Shown here one piece after another: positions 32,111-40,626 of a stretch of DNA of 64,000 nt. Below the pieces are notes generated by a model. It ran no database searches and was not told the origin of the DNA. It saw only the letters and a list, made by a program, of their open reading frames with translations. The stretch comes from CAIYZT01 sp052387855. Its GTDB lineage: Bacteria; Pseudomonadota; Alphaproteobacteria; Rhodobacterales; Rhodobacteraceae. Numbering within the stretch: the stretch's first letter is position 1; every line of letters starts with the position of its first letter. The stretch covers positions 13,421-77,420 of the forward strand of contig JBQTIT010000053.1 in assembly GCA_052387855.1 (NCBI GenBank), given 5' to 3'. Position numbers and translations under genes: made by a program.

Positions 32111-33052
32111 CTAGGGCAGGATGGTCAGCCAGACCCAGACGGTCAGGATCGACAGGGCGGTCGCCACCAGGATCGAGGTGGCCGCGATCCGCTTGCCGAC
32201 GCCGTACATGAAGGCGAACATGTAGGCGTTGACCCCGGGCGGCATCGCGGCGGTGACCGTGGCCGAGCGCAGCGCCGCCAGGTCCAGCGCAAAGACCAGC
32301 CGCCCCAGGGCATAGGTCACGACCGGGTGCAGCACCAATGAGGCAAGGACCACGGTGGCGATCAGCTTGGCATCGCCCTCGGGCCGGTAGCGGACCAGCA
32401 CGCCGCCCAGGCCGAACAGCGCCATCGGAATGGCCGAAGAGGCGACCATGCCGACCGCCGCCGCGCCGGGCACCGGCAGCGTCCGGCCCGACAGGTTGAG
32501 CAGAAAGCCCAGGGCCAGCCCGATCACCAGCGGCTGGGTCGCCACGGACCGAAGGATCTGGCGCGCCACCGACAGGGCGCTGGAACCGCCGGTGGCGCGG
32601 GCGCGTGCCCATTCCATCAGCACGATGCCAAAGGTGTAGATCAGCGGCGCATGCAGCGCGATGATGGCAAAGTTCCCCACCAGGGCCGCCTCGCCATAGG
32701 CGCGCTCGGTGATGGGCACGCCCAGCAGCAGGGTGTTGGAAAAGAGGCAGGCAAAGCCGATCGCCACGGCATCGGGCATGGCGCGGCCAAAGACCCAGCG
32801 CGCGGCGACAAAGCCAAAGGCAAAGCCGCAGAACCCGCCCAGGTAGAACGACAGCAGCAGGCCCGGCTGAAACGCGGTTTCAAGGTCGATCGCCGCGATG
32901 TGCTTGAACAGCAGCACCGGCGCGGCAAAGCCCTGGGCAAACCGCATCACGCCGTCGATCTCGGCCGCATTGATCCAGCCCGCGCGCGCGGCCAGATAGC
33001 CAAAGCCGATGATCAGGAACACCGGCAGGATGACCTCGATCAGCGCGGTCAT
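32111..33052 (-). CDS. AEC family transporter
   Basis: A 313-residue membrane protein with ten helices in two five-helix halves, as in the auxin efflux carrier family. The start TALIEVILPVFLIIGFGYLA and the mid-protein NTLLLGVPI motif are typical, and a second half-repeat has a glycine-rich MPPGVNAYMFAFMYG break. Bacterial members carry malate, malonate or other organic acids. The start overlaps the stop of the MBL hydrolase gene by four bases, so it is the last gene of a leftward operon. Confidence 0.85.
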   Translation of the reverse strand: MTALIEVILPVFLIIGFGYLAARAGWINAAEIDGVMRFAQGFAAPVLLFKHIAAIDLETAFQPGLLLSFYLGGFCGFAFGFVAARWVFGRAMPDAVAIGFACLFSNTLLLGVPITERAYGEAALVGNFAIIALHAPLIYTFGIVLMEWARARATGGSSALSVARQILRSVATQPLVIGLALGFLLNLSGRTLPVPGAAAVGMVASSAIPMALFGLGGVLVRYRPEGDAKLIATVVLASLVLHPVVTYALGRLVFALDLAALRSATVTAAMPPGVNAYMFAFMYGVGKRIAATSILVATALSILTVWVWLTILP

Positions 33053-33861
33053 TCGGGCAGGGCAATCGTCAGGGTCATGCCGTCATGGGCCGGGCGAATG
33101 TGGTCCGGCAGCTCGGCGCAAAGCGCGTCATGGTCCAGATCGATATGCATGTTGGTCAGCACGGCGCGGGCCGGGCGCGCGCGCGCGATCCAGTCCAGCG
33201 ACAGGGCAAGATGGGCATGGGTCGGATGCGGCTTGCGCCTGAGCGCGTCCAGAATCCAGGTCTCAAGCCCCTCCAGCGCCGGCCAGGCGGCCTGGGGGAT
33301 CTCGACGACATCGGGCAGATAGGCCAGGTCGTGAATGCGAAACCCCAGCGCCTCCATCGAGCCGTGATCGACGCGGAAGGGTTGAAAGGGGATGGCGCCG
33401 CCCGGGCCGGTCACCGCAAAGGGCCCCTCGATGGCGCGCAGGTCCAGGATCGGCGGATAGGGGCTGCCCGCCGGCTGCACGAAGGCATAGGCAAAGCGCG
33501 AGATCAGATCGCCCTGGGTCGGCGCATCGGCCCAGACCGGCAGGCGGGCCTGCATGTTCAGCACCACGGCGCGCAGATCGTCAAGCCCGTGGACATGATC
33601 GGCATGGGCATGGGTATAGACCACGCCGTCAAGCCGGCCGACCCCGGCCGCCAGAAGCTGCTCGCGCAGGTCGGGCGAGGTGTCGACCAGCACGCGCGTC
33701 ACCCCGCCTGGCCCGAACCGTTCAAGAAGCAGCGAGCAGCGGCGGCGGCGGTTCTTTGGGTTGTCCGGATCGCAGGCCCCCCATTCGGCCCCCTCTGCCC
33801 CCAGGCGCGGCACGCCGCCTGAAGAGCCGCAGCCAAGGATGGTCGCGCGAAGCTCTGCCAT
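33049..33861 (-). CDS. MBL-fold metallo-hydrolase (PhnP-like)
   Basis: A 270-residue beta-lactamase-fold hydrolase. LGCGSSGGVPRLG opens the domain as in PhnP/RNase Z-like phosphodiesterases. The metal site has THAHADHVHGLDDLR (about 82-96), a later DHGSMEALG, and a C-terminal NMHIDLDHD. An N-terminal CDPDNPKNRRRRCS segment with two Cys is typical of this subgroup. It lies two bases from tatD; MBL-tatD-holB-tmk runs are conserved in alphaproteobacteria. The substrate is unproven, likely a cyclic phosphate or nucleotide ester. Confidence 0.82.
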   Translation of the reverse strand: MAELRATILGCGSSGGVPRLGAEGAEWGACDPDNPKNRRRRCSLLLERFGPGGVTRVLVDTSPDLREQLLAAGVGRLDGVVYTHAHADHVHGLDDLRAVVLNMQARLPVWADAPTQGDLISRFAYAFVQPAGSPYPPILDLRAIEGPFAVTGPGGAIPFQPFRVDHGSMEALGFRIHDLAYLPDVVEIPQAAWPALEGLETWILDALRRKPHPTHAHLALSLDWIARARPARAVLTNMHIDLDHDALCAELPDHIRPAHDGMTLTIALPE

Positions 33862-33863
33862 GC

Positions 33864-34673
33864 TCAGGCCGCCCTTGCCCGGGTCGCGGCCTTGGCAAAG
33901 AGCCGGTCGAAATTGGCCGTGGTGGCGGCGGCAAATTCGGCCTCGGTCAGGCCAAAGATCGCGGCGCCGGTGCGGGCGGTGAAGGCGGTATAGGCCGGCT
34001 CGTTGCGCTTGCCGCGATGCGGGATCGGCGCAAGATAGGGGCTGTCGGTTTCCAGCAGGATGCGGTTCAGGGGCGCGGCGGCAAAGATGGCGCGCAGATC
34101 GCCGCTTTTGGGAAAGGTCGCGATGCCCGACATCGACAGGTAGAACCCCATCTCAAGCGCCGCCTGCGCCAGACCCGCGCCCGAGGAAAAGCAGTGCATG
34201 ACGCAAGAATAGGACTTGCGGGCCATGCCCTCGGCCAGGAGGCGCGCCATGTCGTCATCGGCAGCGCGGGAGTGGATGATCAGCGGCAGGCCGGTTTCCT
34301 GCGCGGCCTCGATGTGGATGCGCAGGCTGGTCTGCTGCACCTCGCGGCTGTCGGCGGTATAGTGGTAATCCAGCCCGGTCTCGCCGATGCCGACGAATTT
34401 GGGATGGCGCGACAGACGCACCAGGTCTTGGGCGCTGGTCATGGGCTCGGTGGCGGCCGACATCGGATGCGTGCCGGCGGCGTAAAAGACGCCCTCATGC
34501 GCCTCGGCCAGGGCGCGGACGGCGGGCTCATTTCGCAGGCGGGTGCAGATCGTGACCATGCGCGAGACGCCGGCGGCGCGGGCGCGGGCAAGGATCGCCG
34601 GCAACTCGCCCTGAAAATCGGGAAAGTCGAGGTGGCAATGGCTGTCCACGATCTGCGGAAGTGTCACGTCCAT
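33864..34673 (-). CDS. tatD: TatD family metal-dependent hydrolase
   Basis: A 269-residue TIM-barrel hydrolase with metal ligands in VDSHCHLDFPD (about 10-20), the Glu in GIGETGLDYHY, His in IIHSRAA and HCFSSG, and Asp in LLETDSPYLAP. TatD proteins have 3'-5' exonuclease or DNase activity. It is part of the leftward holB-tatD-MBL set, 24 bases from holB. The subgroup name YcfH/TatD cannot be resolved here. Confidence 0.9.
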   Translation of the reverse strand: MDVTLPQIVDSHCHLDFPDFQGELPAILARARAAGVSRMVTICTRLRNEPAVRALAEAHEGVFYAAGTHPMSAATEPMTSAQDLVRLSRHPKFVGIGETGLDYHYTADSREVQQTSLRIHIEAAQETGLPLIIHSRAADDDMARLLAEGMARKSYSCVMHCFSSGAGLAQAALEMGFYLSMSGIATFPKSGDLRAIFAAAPLNRILLETDSPYLAPIPHRGKRNEPAYTAFTARTGAAIFGLTEAEFAAATTANFDRLFAKAATRARAA

Positions 34674-34697
34674 CCCCTGCCAAGGCCGCTCCCCGGC

Positions 34698-35825
34698 TCA
34701 GGCCAGGGCGAGGCTGGTCTCCTCGATCCTGAACACCATATCCATCACGAGCGCGGAAGGGTCAAGGTTTACCGCCTTGCCGCGCCGGGCGCGCAGGCCA
34801 AGGCCCTGCGCCAGTTCCGCCCAGGCGCGGCCCGCCGGCGCGCCGCCCGCCGCCAGGCGCCCGATCAGCCGCGCCTCGCCCGGCGCCGCCTCGGGCGGGA
34901 CCTGCCCGCTGGCCGCCGCCCGCGCCAGGCGGGCCAGAAACAGGTCGATCAGCCCGACGATCAGTTCGAACCGGCTCTCGGCACCGCGCGCGGCGCCGGC
35001 TTCGGCCAGCTTCTGCACCTGCGGCCTGGACAGGCGCGGCAGGTCGGCCATCAGCCGCACCAATGCGGCATAGGTCTCCAGCCCCTCCATGCCGACCATG
35101 GCAAAGGCCCCGCCCACCGATCCGCCGGCCAGTTCGGCCAGCGCCGTTTCGGCCCCCGCCGGCACGGTGCCGCCCGCCTGCGCCAGCGCGGCAGCCAGAT
35201 CGGCCGGGCCCAGAGGCGACAGGCGCAGCTCGCGGCAGCGCGAGCGGATGGTCGGCAAGAGCCGCGCCGGCTGGTGCGACACCAGGAGCAGCGTGGTCAG
35301 CGCGGGGGGCTCTTCGAGCGTCTTCAGCACGGCGTTCGCGGCGGCCGGGTTCATCTCGTCCACGGTGTCGATGATCACCACGCGCCGGCCGCCATCGGCC
35401 GCGCTGAGCGTCAGGAACCCGCGCATCCGCCGCGTCTCGTCGACCGAGATCACCTCCTGCCAGCGTTCTTTCCTGTCGTCATAGCCGCGGCGCAGCAGAA
35501 AAAGCCGCGGCTCGCTGAGCGCCAGGACCCGGCGCAGCGCCGGATGGTCCGGCGGGCAGGACAGGTCGGTTGGCGCGGGCGCGGCGAAAAGGCCACCCTC
35601 GTCCGCCGGGCGGGTCAGCAGAAAGCGCGCGATGCGCCAGGCCAGCGTGGCCTTGCCCACCCCGCGCGGCCCGCCGATCAGCCAGCCATGGTGCAGCCTG
35701 CCGCCGGTGTAAGCCTCCAGAAACGCGGTCTCGGCGGCGCTCTGGCCGAAGAGCTGCGCAGTCTGGCGCGGGTGGGGGGCGCCCTCCAGCGCGTCGGGCT
35801 CGCGGGGGGGGGCGGGGTCGGTCAT
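34698..35825 (-). CDS. holB: DNA polymerase III subunit delta-prime
   Basis: Clamp-loader subunit that helps place the beta clamp on DNA. It is a 375-residue AAA+ protein. The P-loop-like motif GGPRGVGKATLAWRI is at about 54-68, the Walker B-like VVIIDTVDEMN follows, and TIRSRCREL is the SRC sensor. An N-terminal low-complexity acidic/proline leader precedes QTAQLFGQSAAETAFLEAY. The stop region sits 24 bases from tatD, and the start overlaps tmk by four bases, as is common in bacteria. Confidence 0.9.
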   Translation of the reverse strand: MTDPAPPREPDALEGAPHPRQTAQLFGQSAAETAFLEAYTGGRLHHGWLIGGPRGVGKATLAWRIARFLLTRPADEGGLFAAPAPTDLSCPPDHPALRRVLALSEPRLFLLRRGYDDRKERWQEVISVDETRRMRGFLTLSAADGGRRVVIIDTVDEMNPAAANAVLKTLEEPPALTTLLLVSHQPARLLPTIRSRCRELRLSPLGPADLAAALAQAGGTVPAGAETALAELAGGSVGGAFAMVGMEGLETYAALVRLMADLPRLSRPQVQKLAEAGAARGAESRFELIVGLIDLFLARLARAAASGQVPPEAAPGEARLIGRLAAGGAPAGRAWAELAQGLGLRARRGKAVNLDPSALVMDMVFRIEETSLALA

Positions 35826-36448
35826 CGCAGGCCCGCGCGGGCCATCACCGCCGCCAGCACCGCCGCGTGCACCGCCTCGGCCGGCGCATCGCCCGCGATC
35901 AGGGCAAAGCGGCCCGGATGCTCGTCCGCCAGTGCCAGAAATCCGTCGCGGGCCCTTTGCTGGAGCGCCAGCCCCATGCCCTCGAACCGCAGCTCTTTAC
36001 CCGGGCGCGCCACGGCGCGGCGCAGTCCCTCGGCCGCGTCGATGTCGATCAGCACCGTCAGGTCGGGCTCTTGCCCGATCATCAGGGCATGCAGCCGGTC
36101 GACCATGCCGCGCAGATCGCCCCGGGTCAGGCCCTGATAGATGCGCGTGCTGTCGGCAAAGCGGTCGCAGACCACCACCTCGCCGCGCGCCAGCGCCGGG
36201 CGAATGGTCTTTTCCAGATGATCCAGCCGCGCGGCGGTAAAGAGCAGGATCTCGGCCTCGGTCGACCAGCGGTCTGCCGCGCCTTCAAGCACCAGGGCGC
36301 GGATGTGCTCGGCGCCGGGGCTGCCGCCCGGCTCGCGCGTGTGGCAGACGGTCAGCCCGCGCGCGCGCAAGGCCTCGGCCAACAGACGGGCCTGGGTGGA
36401 TTTTCCCGATCCGTCAATGCCTTCGAAGGACAGGAACAGGCCCGGCAC
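35822..36448 (-). CDS. tmk: Thymidylate kinase
   Basis: Phosphorylates dTMP to dTDP. It has 208 residues. P-loop FEGIDGSGKSTQARLLA is at about 7-23, the DR(Y/H)-type motif appears as VCDRFADSTRIYQG (about 91-104), and the LID region has DIDAAEGLRRAVARPGK. Length and motif order are normal. It overlaps holB and lies six bases from the carboxypeptidase gene, so all are in one leftward operon. Confidence 0.95.
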   Translation of the reverse strand: MPGLFLSFEGIDGSGKSTQARLLAEALRARGLTVCHTREPGGSPGAEHIRALVLEGAADRWSTEAEILLFTAARLDHLEKTIRPALARGEVVVCDRFADSTRIYQGLTRGDLRGMVDRLHALMIGQEPDLTVLIDIDAAEGLRRAVARPGKELRFEGMGLALQQRARDGFLALADEHPGRFALIAGDAPAEAVHAAVLAAVMARAGLR

Positions 36449-36454
36449 CTTGGG

Positions 36455-37612
36455 TCAGATCCCGCCAAGATAGGTGGCGCGCAGCACCCTTGCGGCCAGC
36501 GCCAGCCGTTGCAGGATCCCGCCCATGGGCACATCCGCCCCCGCGATCAGCGGCACGGTCACATCGGCCAGACCGGGGCGGCGGATCACCAGTTGCGCCA
36601 GTTCCTGCCCCCGCGCGATGGGCGCCGGCAGGGGCGCGGCATAGACCACCTCGGCGCTGACCCCGTCATGGGCCAGCGCGGGCACCAGCAGGCGCAGATC
36701 CTCTGCCGGGACCAGCGCGACCGTCCGGGCCGCGCCCAGGTGGACCGGCGCCTCGGCGATCACCTCGCCGGCCCTGGCCATCGTCTTCAGCGCGAACTGC
36801 CGCATCGCCCAGGAGGCGATGCGCTCGGCCTCTTCGGCGCGCTCGGCCTCGGAGGTCAGGCCCGACATGGCAAAGATGATCCGCCGCTCGCCCTGCGCGA
36901 GCGAGCCGACCAGCCCGTAGCCCGCCTCCTGCGTGTGGCCGGTCTTGAGCCCGTCGGCCCCGATCCCCAGGCTGAGCAGGGGGTTGCGGTTGCGCGAATT
37001 GGCGGGCGCGCGGTCCTTGTAGTTGTACTCCGTCAGCGCGAAGAGCGGATAGTATTCGGGGAATTCCGTGATCAGGCGGCGCGACAAAAGGCCCAGATCG
37101 CGCATCGACATCCGGTGCCCCGGTTCCGGCCAGCCGCTGGAATTGACAAAGGTCGACTGTTCAAGCCCCAGGGCGCGCGCACGTTCGGTCATCTGGGCGG
37201 CAAAGGCCTCTTCGGTACCGGCCAGACCCTCGGCCACCACGATGCAGGCATCGTTGCCCGAGTTGACGATGATCCCGCGCAAGAGCTCTTCGACCGTCGG
37301 CCGGTCACCCTGTTGCAGGTACATGGTCGATCCGCCCCGCGCCGTCATCTCGACCGCGCGCGCCGAGACGCCAAAGGCGGTGTCGGGGGTCACGCGGCCA
37401 TCGCGCAGCGCCTCGAAAAGCATGTTGATCGTCATCAGCTTTGACATCGAGGCCGGCGGCACCGGCTCGGCGCCGTTCTTGTCCAGCAGCACGGTGTCGC
37501 TGGCCAGGTCATAGACCCAGGCCGCGGTGGCGCGTGTCTCGAACGCCAGGGCCGGCAGGGCCAGGGCGGCGGCGACAAGGGCAAGGAAAAGGGCGCGAAG
37601 ACGAAGGGCCAT
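36455..37612 (-). CDS. D-alanyl-D-alanine carboxypeptidase (PBP5/6 type)
   Basis: Periplasmic low-molecular-weight penicillin-binding protein that trims the terminal D-Ala of peptidoglycan stems. It has 385 residues. A Sec signal (about 1-23, ending ALA) precedes FETRATAAWV. The active-site SMSK is at about 55-58, SGN at about 118 and KTG at about 217. The C-terminal PBP5-associated beta domain follows, ending in a short amphipathic tail (LQRLALAARVLRATY) that could attach it to the membrane. It lies 19 bases after the SPOR lipoprotein gene. Confidence 0.92.
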   Translation of the reverse strand: MALRLRALFLALVAAALALPALAFETRATAAWVYDLASDTVLLDKNGAEPVPPASMSKLMTINMLFEALRDGRVTPDTAFGVSARAVEMTARGGSTMYLQQGDRPTVEELLRGIIVNSGNDACIVVAEGLAGTEEAFAAQMTERARALGLEQSTFVNSSGWPEPGHRMSMRDLGLLSRRLITEFPEYYPLFALTEYNYKDRAPANSRNRNPLLSLGIGADGLKTGHTQEAGYGLVGSLAQGERRIIFAMSGLTSEAERAEEAERIASWAMRQFALKTMARAGEVIAEAPVHLGAARTVALVPAEDLRLLVPALAHDGVSAEVVYAAPLPAPIARGQELAQLVIRRPGLADVTVPLIAGADVPMGGILQRLALAARVLRATYLGGI

Positions 37613-37631
37613 GGGGCGGCTTTCCCTTGTG

Positions 37632-38477
37632 TCAGCGTTTCAGCAGGTAGGCATCGGCAAAGCCCGCGCCGCGGATCGCCTCCAGCACGGCGCCATCGCC
37701 GCGCGCGGTGACGCTCCAGAAGGTCTTGCCCTGCGCGGCCTCGCTGGAAACGCTGGCCGCGATCCCGGCCTGCGCCAGCATCTGCACCGCGCGCTGGGCA
37801 TTGGCCTCGACCGAGAAGATGCCGACCTGGATCAGGCCGCCGCCATCCGCCGCCGCCGGCGCGGTCGCATTCTGGATCGCGGCCGCCGCGATGTCGGTGA
37901 TGTCGGCATCGGCATCGGCGTCGGCGTCGGGTGCCGGCGCTTCGGTCGGCGCGGCCGCTGTGGTCTGCTCGGTCGCGCTCGCCTGCCGGCGCAGGGCGGT
38001 CACCTCGATCATGGCGGGCTGGCCGGCCAGCAGGCCAAGCGCCTCGGCCGCGTCCGAGGAGATTTGCAGCAGCGGGCCGGGATTGTCGCGCTCGCGCCGG
38101 AACAGCGCCCCGATCACAAAGCGGCCGTTGGCCGGATTGCGCATGATCACCCGCTCGGGATCGACGACATCGGGCGAGGCGACCCAGACGCCGCCGAGCG
38201 AGGGGCGACCGTCCCACAGCGCCTCGTCCGTGACCGAAAAGACATCGGGCGCTTCGATGTTGTTGTTGGGCAGCGCGGCGGGTGCGGCGGGCGCCACGGG
38301 CTGGCCGGCGTCCAGAGAGAGCGCCTGGCTGTCCAGCGGCGCGGCCGAAATCGCGCCGCCGGCGATGGCTGCAAGGCCGCTGTCCGCGCTGGCCGGTGGC
38401 TTGCCGCTTTGGCAGGCGGCAAGCGCCAGGACAGCCCCGCCCGTCAGCAGCCAGATCCTGATCCGGTCAAATTCCAT
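37632..38477 (-). CDS. SPOR-domain lipoprotein, RlpA-like
   Basis: A 281-residue outer-membrane-type lipoprotein. The lipobox ALAAC places the modified Cys at 22. A central region (about 75-160: PERVIMRNPANGRFVIGALF and SSDAAEALGLLAGQ) resembles the double-psi barrel of RlpA, but I do not see its usual catalytic Asp/His loop. An Ala/Asp-rich linker (DADADADADI) leads to a C-terminal SPOR domain (about 210-281) that in family members binds denuded septal glycan. It is upstream of the carboxypeptidase gene on the same strand. The frame continues upstream to 39059, but the ATG at 38477 sits directly before the signal. Confidence 0.8.
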   Translation of the reverse strand: MEFDRIRIWLLTGGAVLALAACQSGKPPASADSGLAAIAGGAISAAPLDSQALSLDAGQPVAPAAPAALPNNNIEAPDVFSVTDEALWDGRPSLGGVWVASPDVVDPERVIMRNPANGRFVIGALFRRERDNPGPLLQISSDAAEALGLLAGQPAMIEVTALRRQASATEQTTAAAPTEAPAPDADADADADITDIAAAAIQNATAPAAADGGGLIQVGIFSVEANAQRAVQMLAQAGIAASVSSEAAQGKTFWSVTARGDGAVLEAIRGAGFADAYLLKR

Positions 38478-38778
38478 GTCGCGCCCCAATGTTCCGGGTC
38501 CGGTCTTTGCCGGACTTGTCCTGTCCCGGGCCGTCCGATGGCGGCCCGATCGGGGCACGGGCCCCGGACAGCGGGCATCATAGTGCTTTGTCCGGCGCAG
38601 GGAAAGCCACAAGGAGGCGGGCCGCCGCCGCCGGCGGAGATGCGCGCGCCGGCCCCCCGCGCCCCCCCGCGCGCCTCGCGCCATTGACCTGGCCTTGGGA
38701 CCGCCCCTAGGATCGCGCCGGCTTGCCCCGCCATCCCGGGGCTGACGGGCGCGGCTGGGGCCGCGCCAAGGTGGGCCC
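38478..38778. other. Divergent intergenic region
   Basis: 301 bases between the leftward lipoprotein gene and the rightward SDR gene with no gene of its own. Very GC-rich with C-runs at 38650-38672. It contains a good rightward promoter (annotated separately). No clear leftward promoter could be picked. Confidence 0.5.
38684..38713 (+). promoter_or_regulatory. Sigma-70-type promoter for the SDR gene
   Basis: TTGACC (38684-38689) and TAGGAT (38708-38713) with an 18-base spacer, about 65 bases upstream of the SDR ATG. The TAGGAT box equals that of the bhcA promoter. Confidence 0.5.
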
Positions 38779-39519
38779 ATGCGCGGCGCTGAATTCACGG
38801 GCCAGACCGCCGTCGTCACCGGCGGCGCGCAGGGCATCGGCGGGGCGGTGGCCGACCGGCTGGCCGAAGGCGGCGCGCGGGTCGTGCTGTGGGATCTTGA
38901 CGGCGCGCTCGCCGGCGAAAAGGCCCGGGCGCTTGGCGGCCTGGCCCTTGAGGTCGACGTTGCGGACTGGGCCAGCGTCGAACAGGCCGCCGCCGCGACG
39001 CTGCGGGCCATGGGCAGGATCGACATCCTGGTCAATTCGGCCGGCATCGCCGGACCCAACGCGCCCCTGGCCGACTATGACGTGGCCGCGTTTCGCCGCA
39101 TCGTCGAGATCAACCTTCTGGGCACCTTTCACGTCAACCGGGCGGTGGTGCCGGCCATGCGGGCCCAGGGCTATGGCCGCATCGTCAACATCGCCTCGGT
39201 CGCGGGCAAGGAGGGCAACCCCAATGCCTCGGCCTATTCGGCCGCCAAGGCGGGGGTGATCGGGCTGACGAAATCGCTTGGCAAGGAACTGGCCGACCTT
39301 GACATCGCGGTCAACTGCGTGACCCCCGCCGCAGCGCGCACGCGCATCTTTGATCAGATGAGCCCCGCCCACATCGACTTCATGCTGTCCAGGATCCCTC
39401 GTGGCCGCTTTCTGGAACTGCACGAGGCCGCCGCGATGATCTGCTGGCTCGTCTCGGCCGAGAACAGCTTTACCACCGCAGGGGTGTTCGACCTGTCGGG
39501 CGGGCGCGCGACCTATTGA
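38779..39519 (+). CDS. SDR family NAD(P)-dependent oxidoreductase
   Basis: A 246-residue classical short-chain dehydrogenase. The cofactor motif is TGGAQGIGGAVADRL (about 15-29), NSAG comes at about 90-93, the catalytic Ser is in NIASVAGKEG, and YSAAKAGVIG holds the Tyr and Lys. Members close to this sequence oxidise sugars, polyols or 3-oxoacyl groups; it is not specific enough to choose. The nearby sugar dehydrogenase and pentonate dehydratase make a role in sugar or polyol oxidation plausible. An Asp in the VVLWDLDG segment after the second strand favours NAD over NADP. Confidence 0.82.
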   Translation: MRGAEFTGQTAVVTGGAQGIGGAVADRLAEGGARVVLWDLDGALAGEKARALGGLALEVDVADWASVEQAAAATLRAMGRIDILVNSAGIAGPNAPLADYDVAAFRRIVEINLLGTFHVNRAVVPAMRAQGYGRIVNIASVAGKEGNPNASAYSAAKAGVIGLTKSLGKELADLDIAVNCVTPAAARTRIFDQMSPAHIDFMLSRIPRGRFLELHEAAAMICWLVSAENSFTTAGVFDLSGGRATY

Positions 39520-39595
39520 GCCCTACGCCCTTTGCGAATCGCGCGCGGCCCGCTATGCCGGCCCCGCGCACCCCGGGGCAGCCCCCCGGCGCGCG

Positions 39596-39685
39596 GGAAG
39601 TGTGGCCGAGCGGTTTAAGGCTCTGGTCTTGAAAACCAGCGTAGGGGCAACCCTACCGTGGGTTCGAATCCCACCGCTTCCGCCA
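39596..39685 (+). tRNA. tRNA-Ser (anticodon TGA)
   Basis: A 90-base class II tRNA. Acceptor stem GGAAGTG (39596-39602) pairs with CGCTTCC (39675-39681), followed by GCCA with encoded CCA. The anticodon stem CTGGT / ACCAG holds CTTGAAA, giving anticodon TGA (UGA) for UCA and wobble partners. It has a long variable arm GTAGGGGCAACCCTAC and T-loop GGTTCGAATCC. Confidence 0.96.
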
Positions 39686-39705
39686 GATTTCCGGATCGGT
39701 CGGCC

Positions 39706-40626
39706 CTAGAACCGGAACGGCGCCACCGTCTCGCGCCGGCCCAGCGCAAGGGCGTCGGCGACGTGGATCATCGGCGCCAGATCGACGTCCGAGCGGCCCG
39801 CGGCCACAAGCTGCGCCATGCGGGCATAAAGCGCGGGGTATTCGCCCATGATGTCCTCGGCGCCGGTGACGGCGCGACCGTCCAGCTCCAAAAGGTTGCC
39901 GCCCATCCGCAGCGCCAGCGCCCCCTCGTCGGTGTCAACCGTGATGTCCCAGGTCTGCGGGCCGGTCTGGCGCCAGTCGAAATCGGCCGTCACGCCGCCC
40001 GAAAAGGTCAGCTCGGCCGCGATCGGGGTCTGGCAGTTTTCCGGAACGCTCAGCTTCGCGGCGGTCAGATGCACGGGGGCGGGCAGAATCTCGGTCAGGA
40101 TCGACAGCGCGTTGATGCCGGGATCGAAAACGCCCATGCCGCCGGGCTCAAAGACCCAATGCTGGCCGGGGTGCCAGCGGCGCACATCCTCGCGCCAGGT
40201 GATGTGGGCCCGTCTGACCGCCTTGTCCGACAGCCAGGCCCTGGCCGGCGCCACCGCCCGCGCCATGCGGCTGTGCCAGGTGGCGAACAGCGTCAGGCCG
40301 CGCTCTGCCGCCAGCGCGGTCAGCGCCTGCACCTCGGCCAGCGTGGCGCCAGGCGGCTTTTCCAGCATCACATGCCGCCCCGCGCGCAGCGCCGCCTCGG
40401 CATAGGCAAAGCGCGGCACCGGCGGCAGGCAGAGCGAGACGGTGCCGACATCGGGGCGCGCGGCCAGAAAGGCGGCGAAGTCGGAATGCGTCTCGACCCC
40501 CGGGACCGAGCCTGCGCGCGAGACCGTGGCGGCAAGCTGCCAGTCGGGGCTGGCGGCCAGGGCCGGCACATGCTGGTCCAGCGCGATCTTGCCGACCCCG
40601 ACAAGCGCGATCCCGGCACGCGCCAT
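39706..40626 (-). CDS. Gfo/Idh/MocA sugar 1-dehydrogenase (D-galactose/L-arabinose type)
   Basis: A 306-residue NAD(P)-dependent dehydrogenase. The Rossmann start is ALVGVGKIALDQHVPAL, EKPPG (about 91-95) carries the cofactor-side Lys, and the C-terminal half has the family beta sheet (FDPGINALSIL, THVTAAKLS-like text). The pattern agrees with bacterial D-galactose 1-dehydrogenase, which also oxidises L-arabinose and D-fucose to lactones. Its ATG shares the A of the preceding dehydratase stop (TGATG), so translation is coupled. The ATG at 40626 is preferred over an upstream frame to 40662. Confidence 0.82.
   Translation of the reverse strand: MARAGIALVGVGKIALDQHVPALAASPDWQLAATVSRAGSVPGVETHSDFAAFLAARPDVGTVSLCLPPVPRFAYAEAALRAGRHVMLEKPPGATLAEVQALTALAAERGLTLFATWHSRMARAVAPARAWLSDKAVRRAHITWREDVRRWHPGQHWVFEPGGMGVFDPGINALSILTEILPAPVHLTAAKLSVPENCQTPIAAELTFSGGVTADFDWRQTGPQTWDITVDTDEGALALRMGGNLLELDGRAVTGAEDIMGEYPALYARMAQLVAAGRSDVDLAPMIHVADALALGRRETVAPFRF

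Noticed and set aside
33756..36137. A 793-codon open frame on the plus strand opposite the MBL, tatD, holB and tmk genes
   Set aside because: Low-complexity Arg/Gly/Gln text without motifs, fully antisense to four well-supported housekeeping genes.
37890..37935. GCATCGGCATCGGCGTCGGC run as a regulatory repeat
   Set aside because: It is in frame in the SPOR lipoprotein and encodes an Asp-Ala linker, so it is explained as coding sequence.
39596..39685. tRNA-Ser as the attachment site of a genomic island carrying the 39.7-60 kb catabolic genes
   Set aside because: No integrase gene lies next to it and I saw no second copy of the tRNA 3' end further along. Codon use looks the same on both sides.
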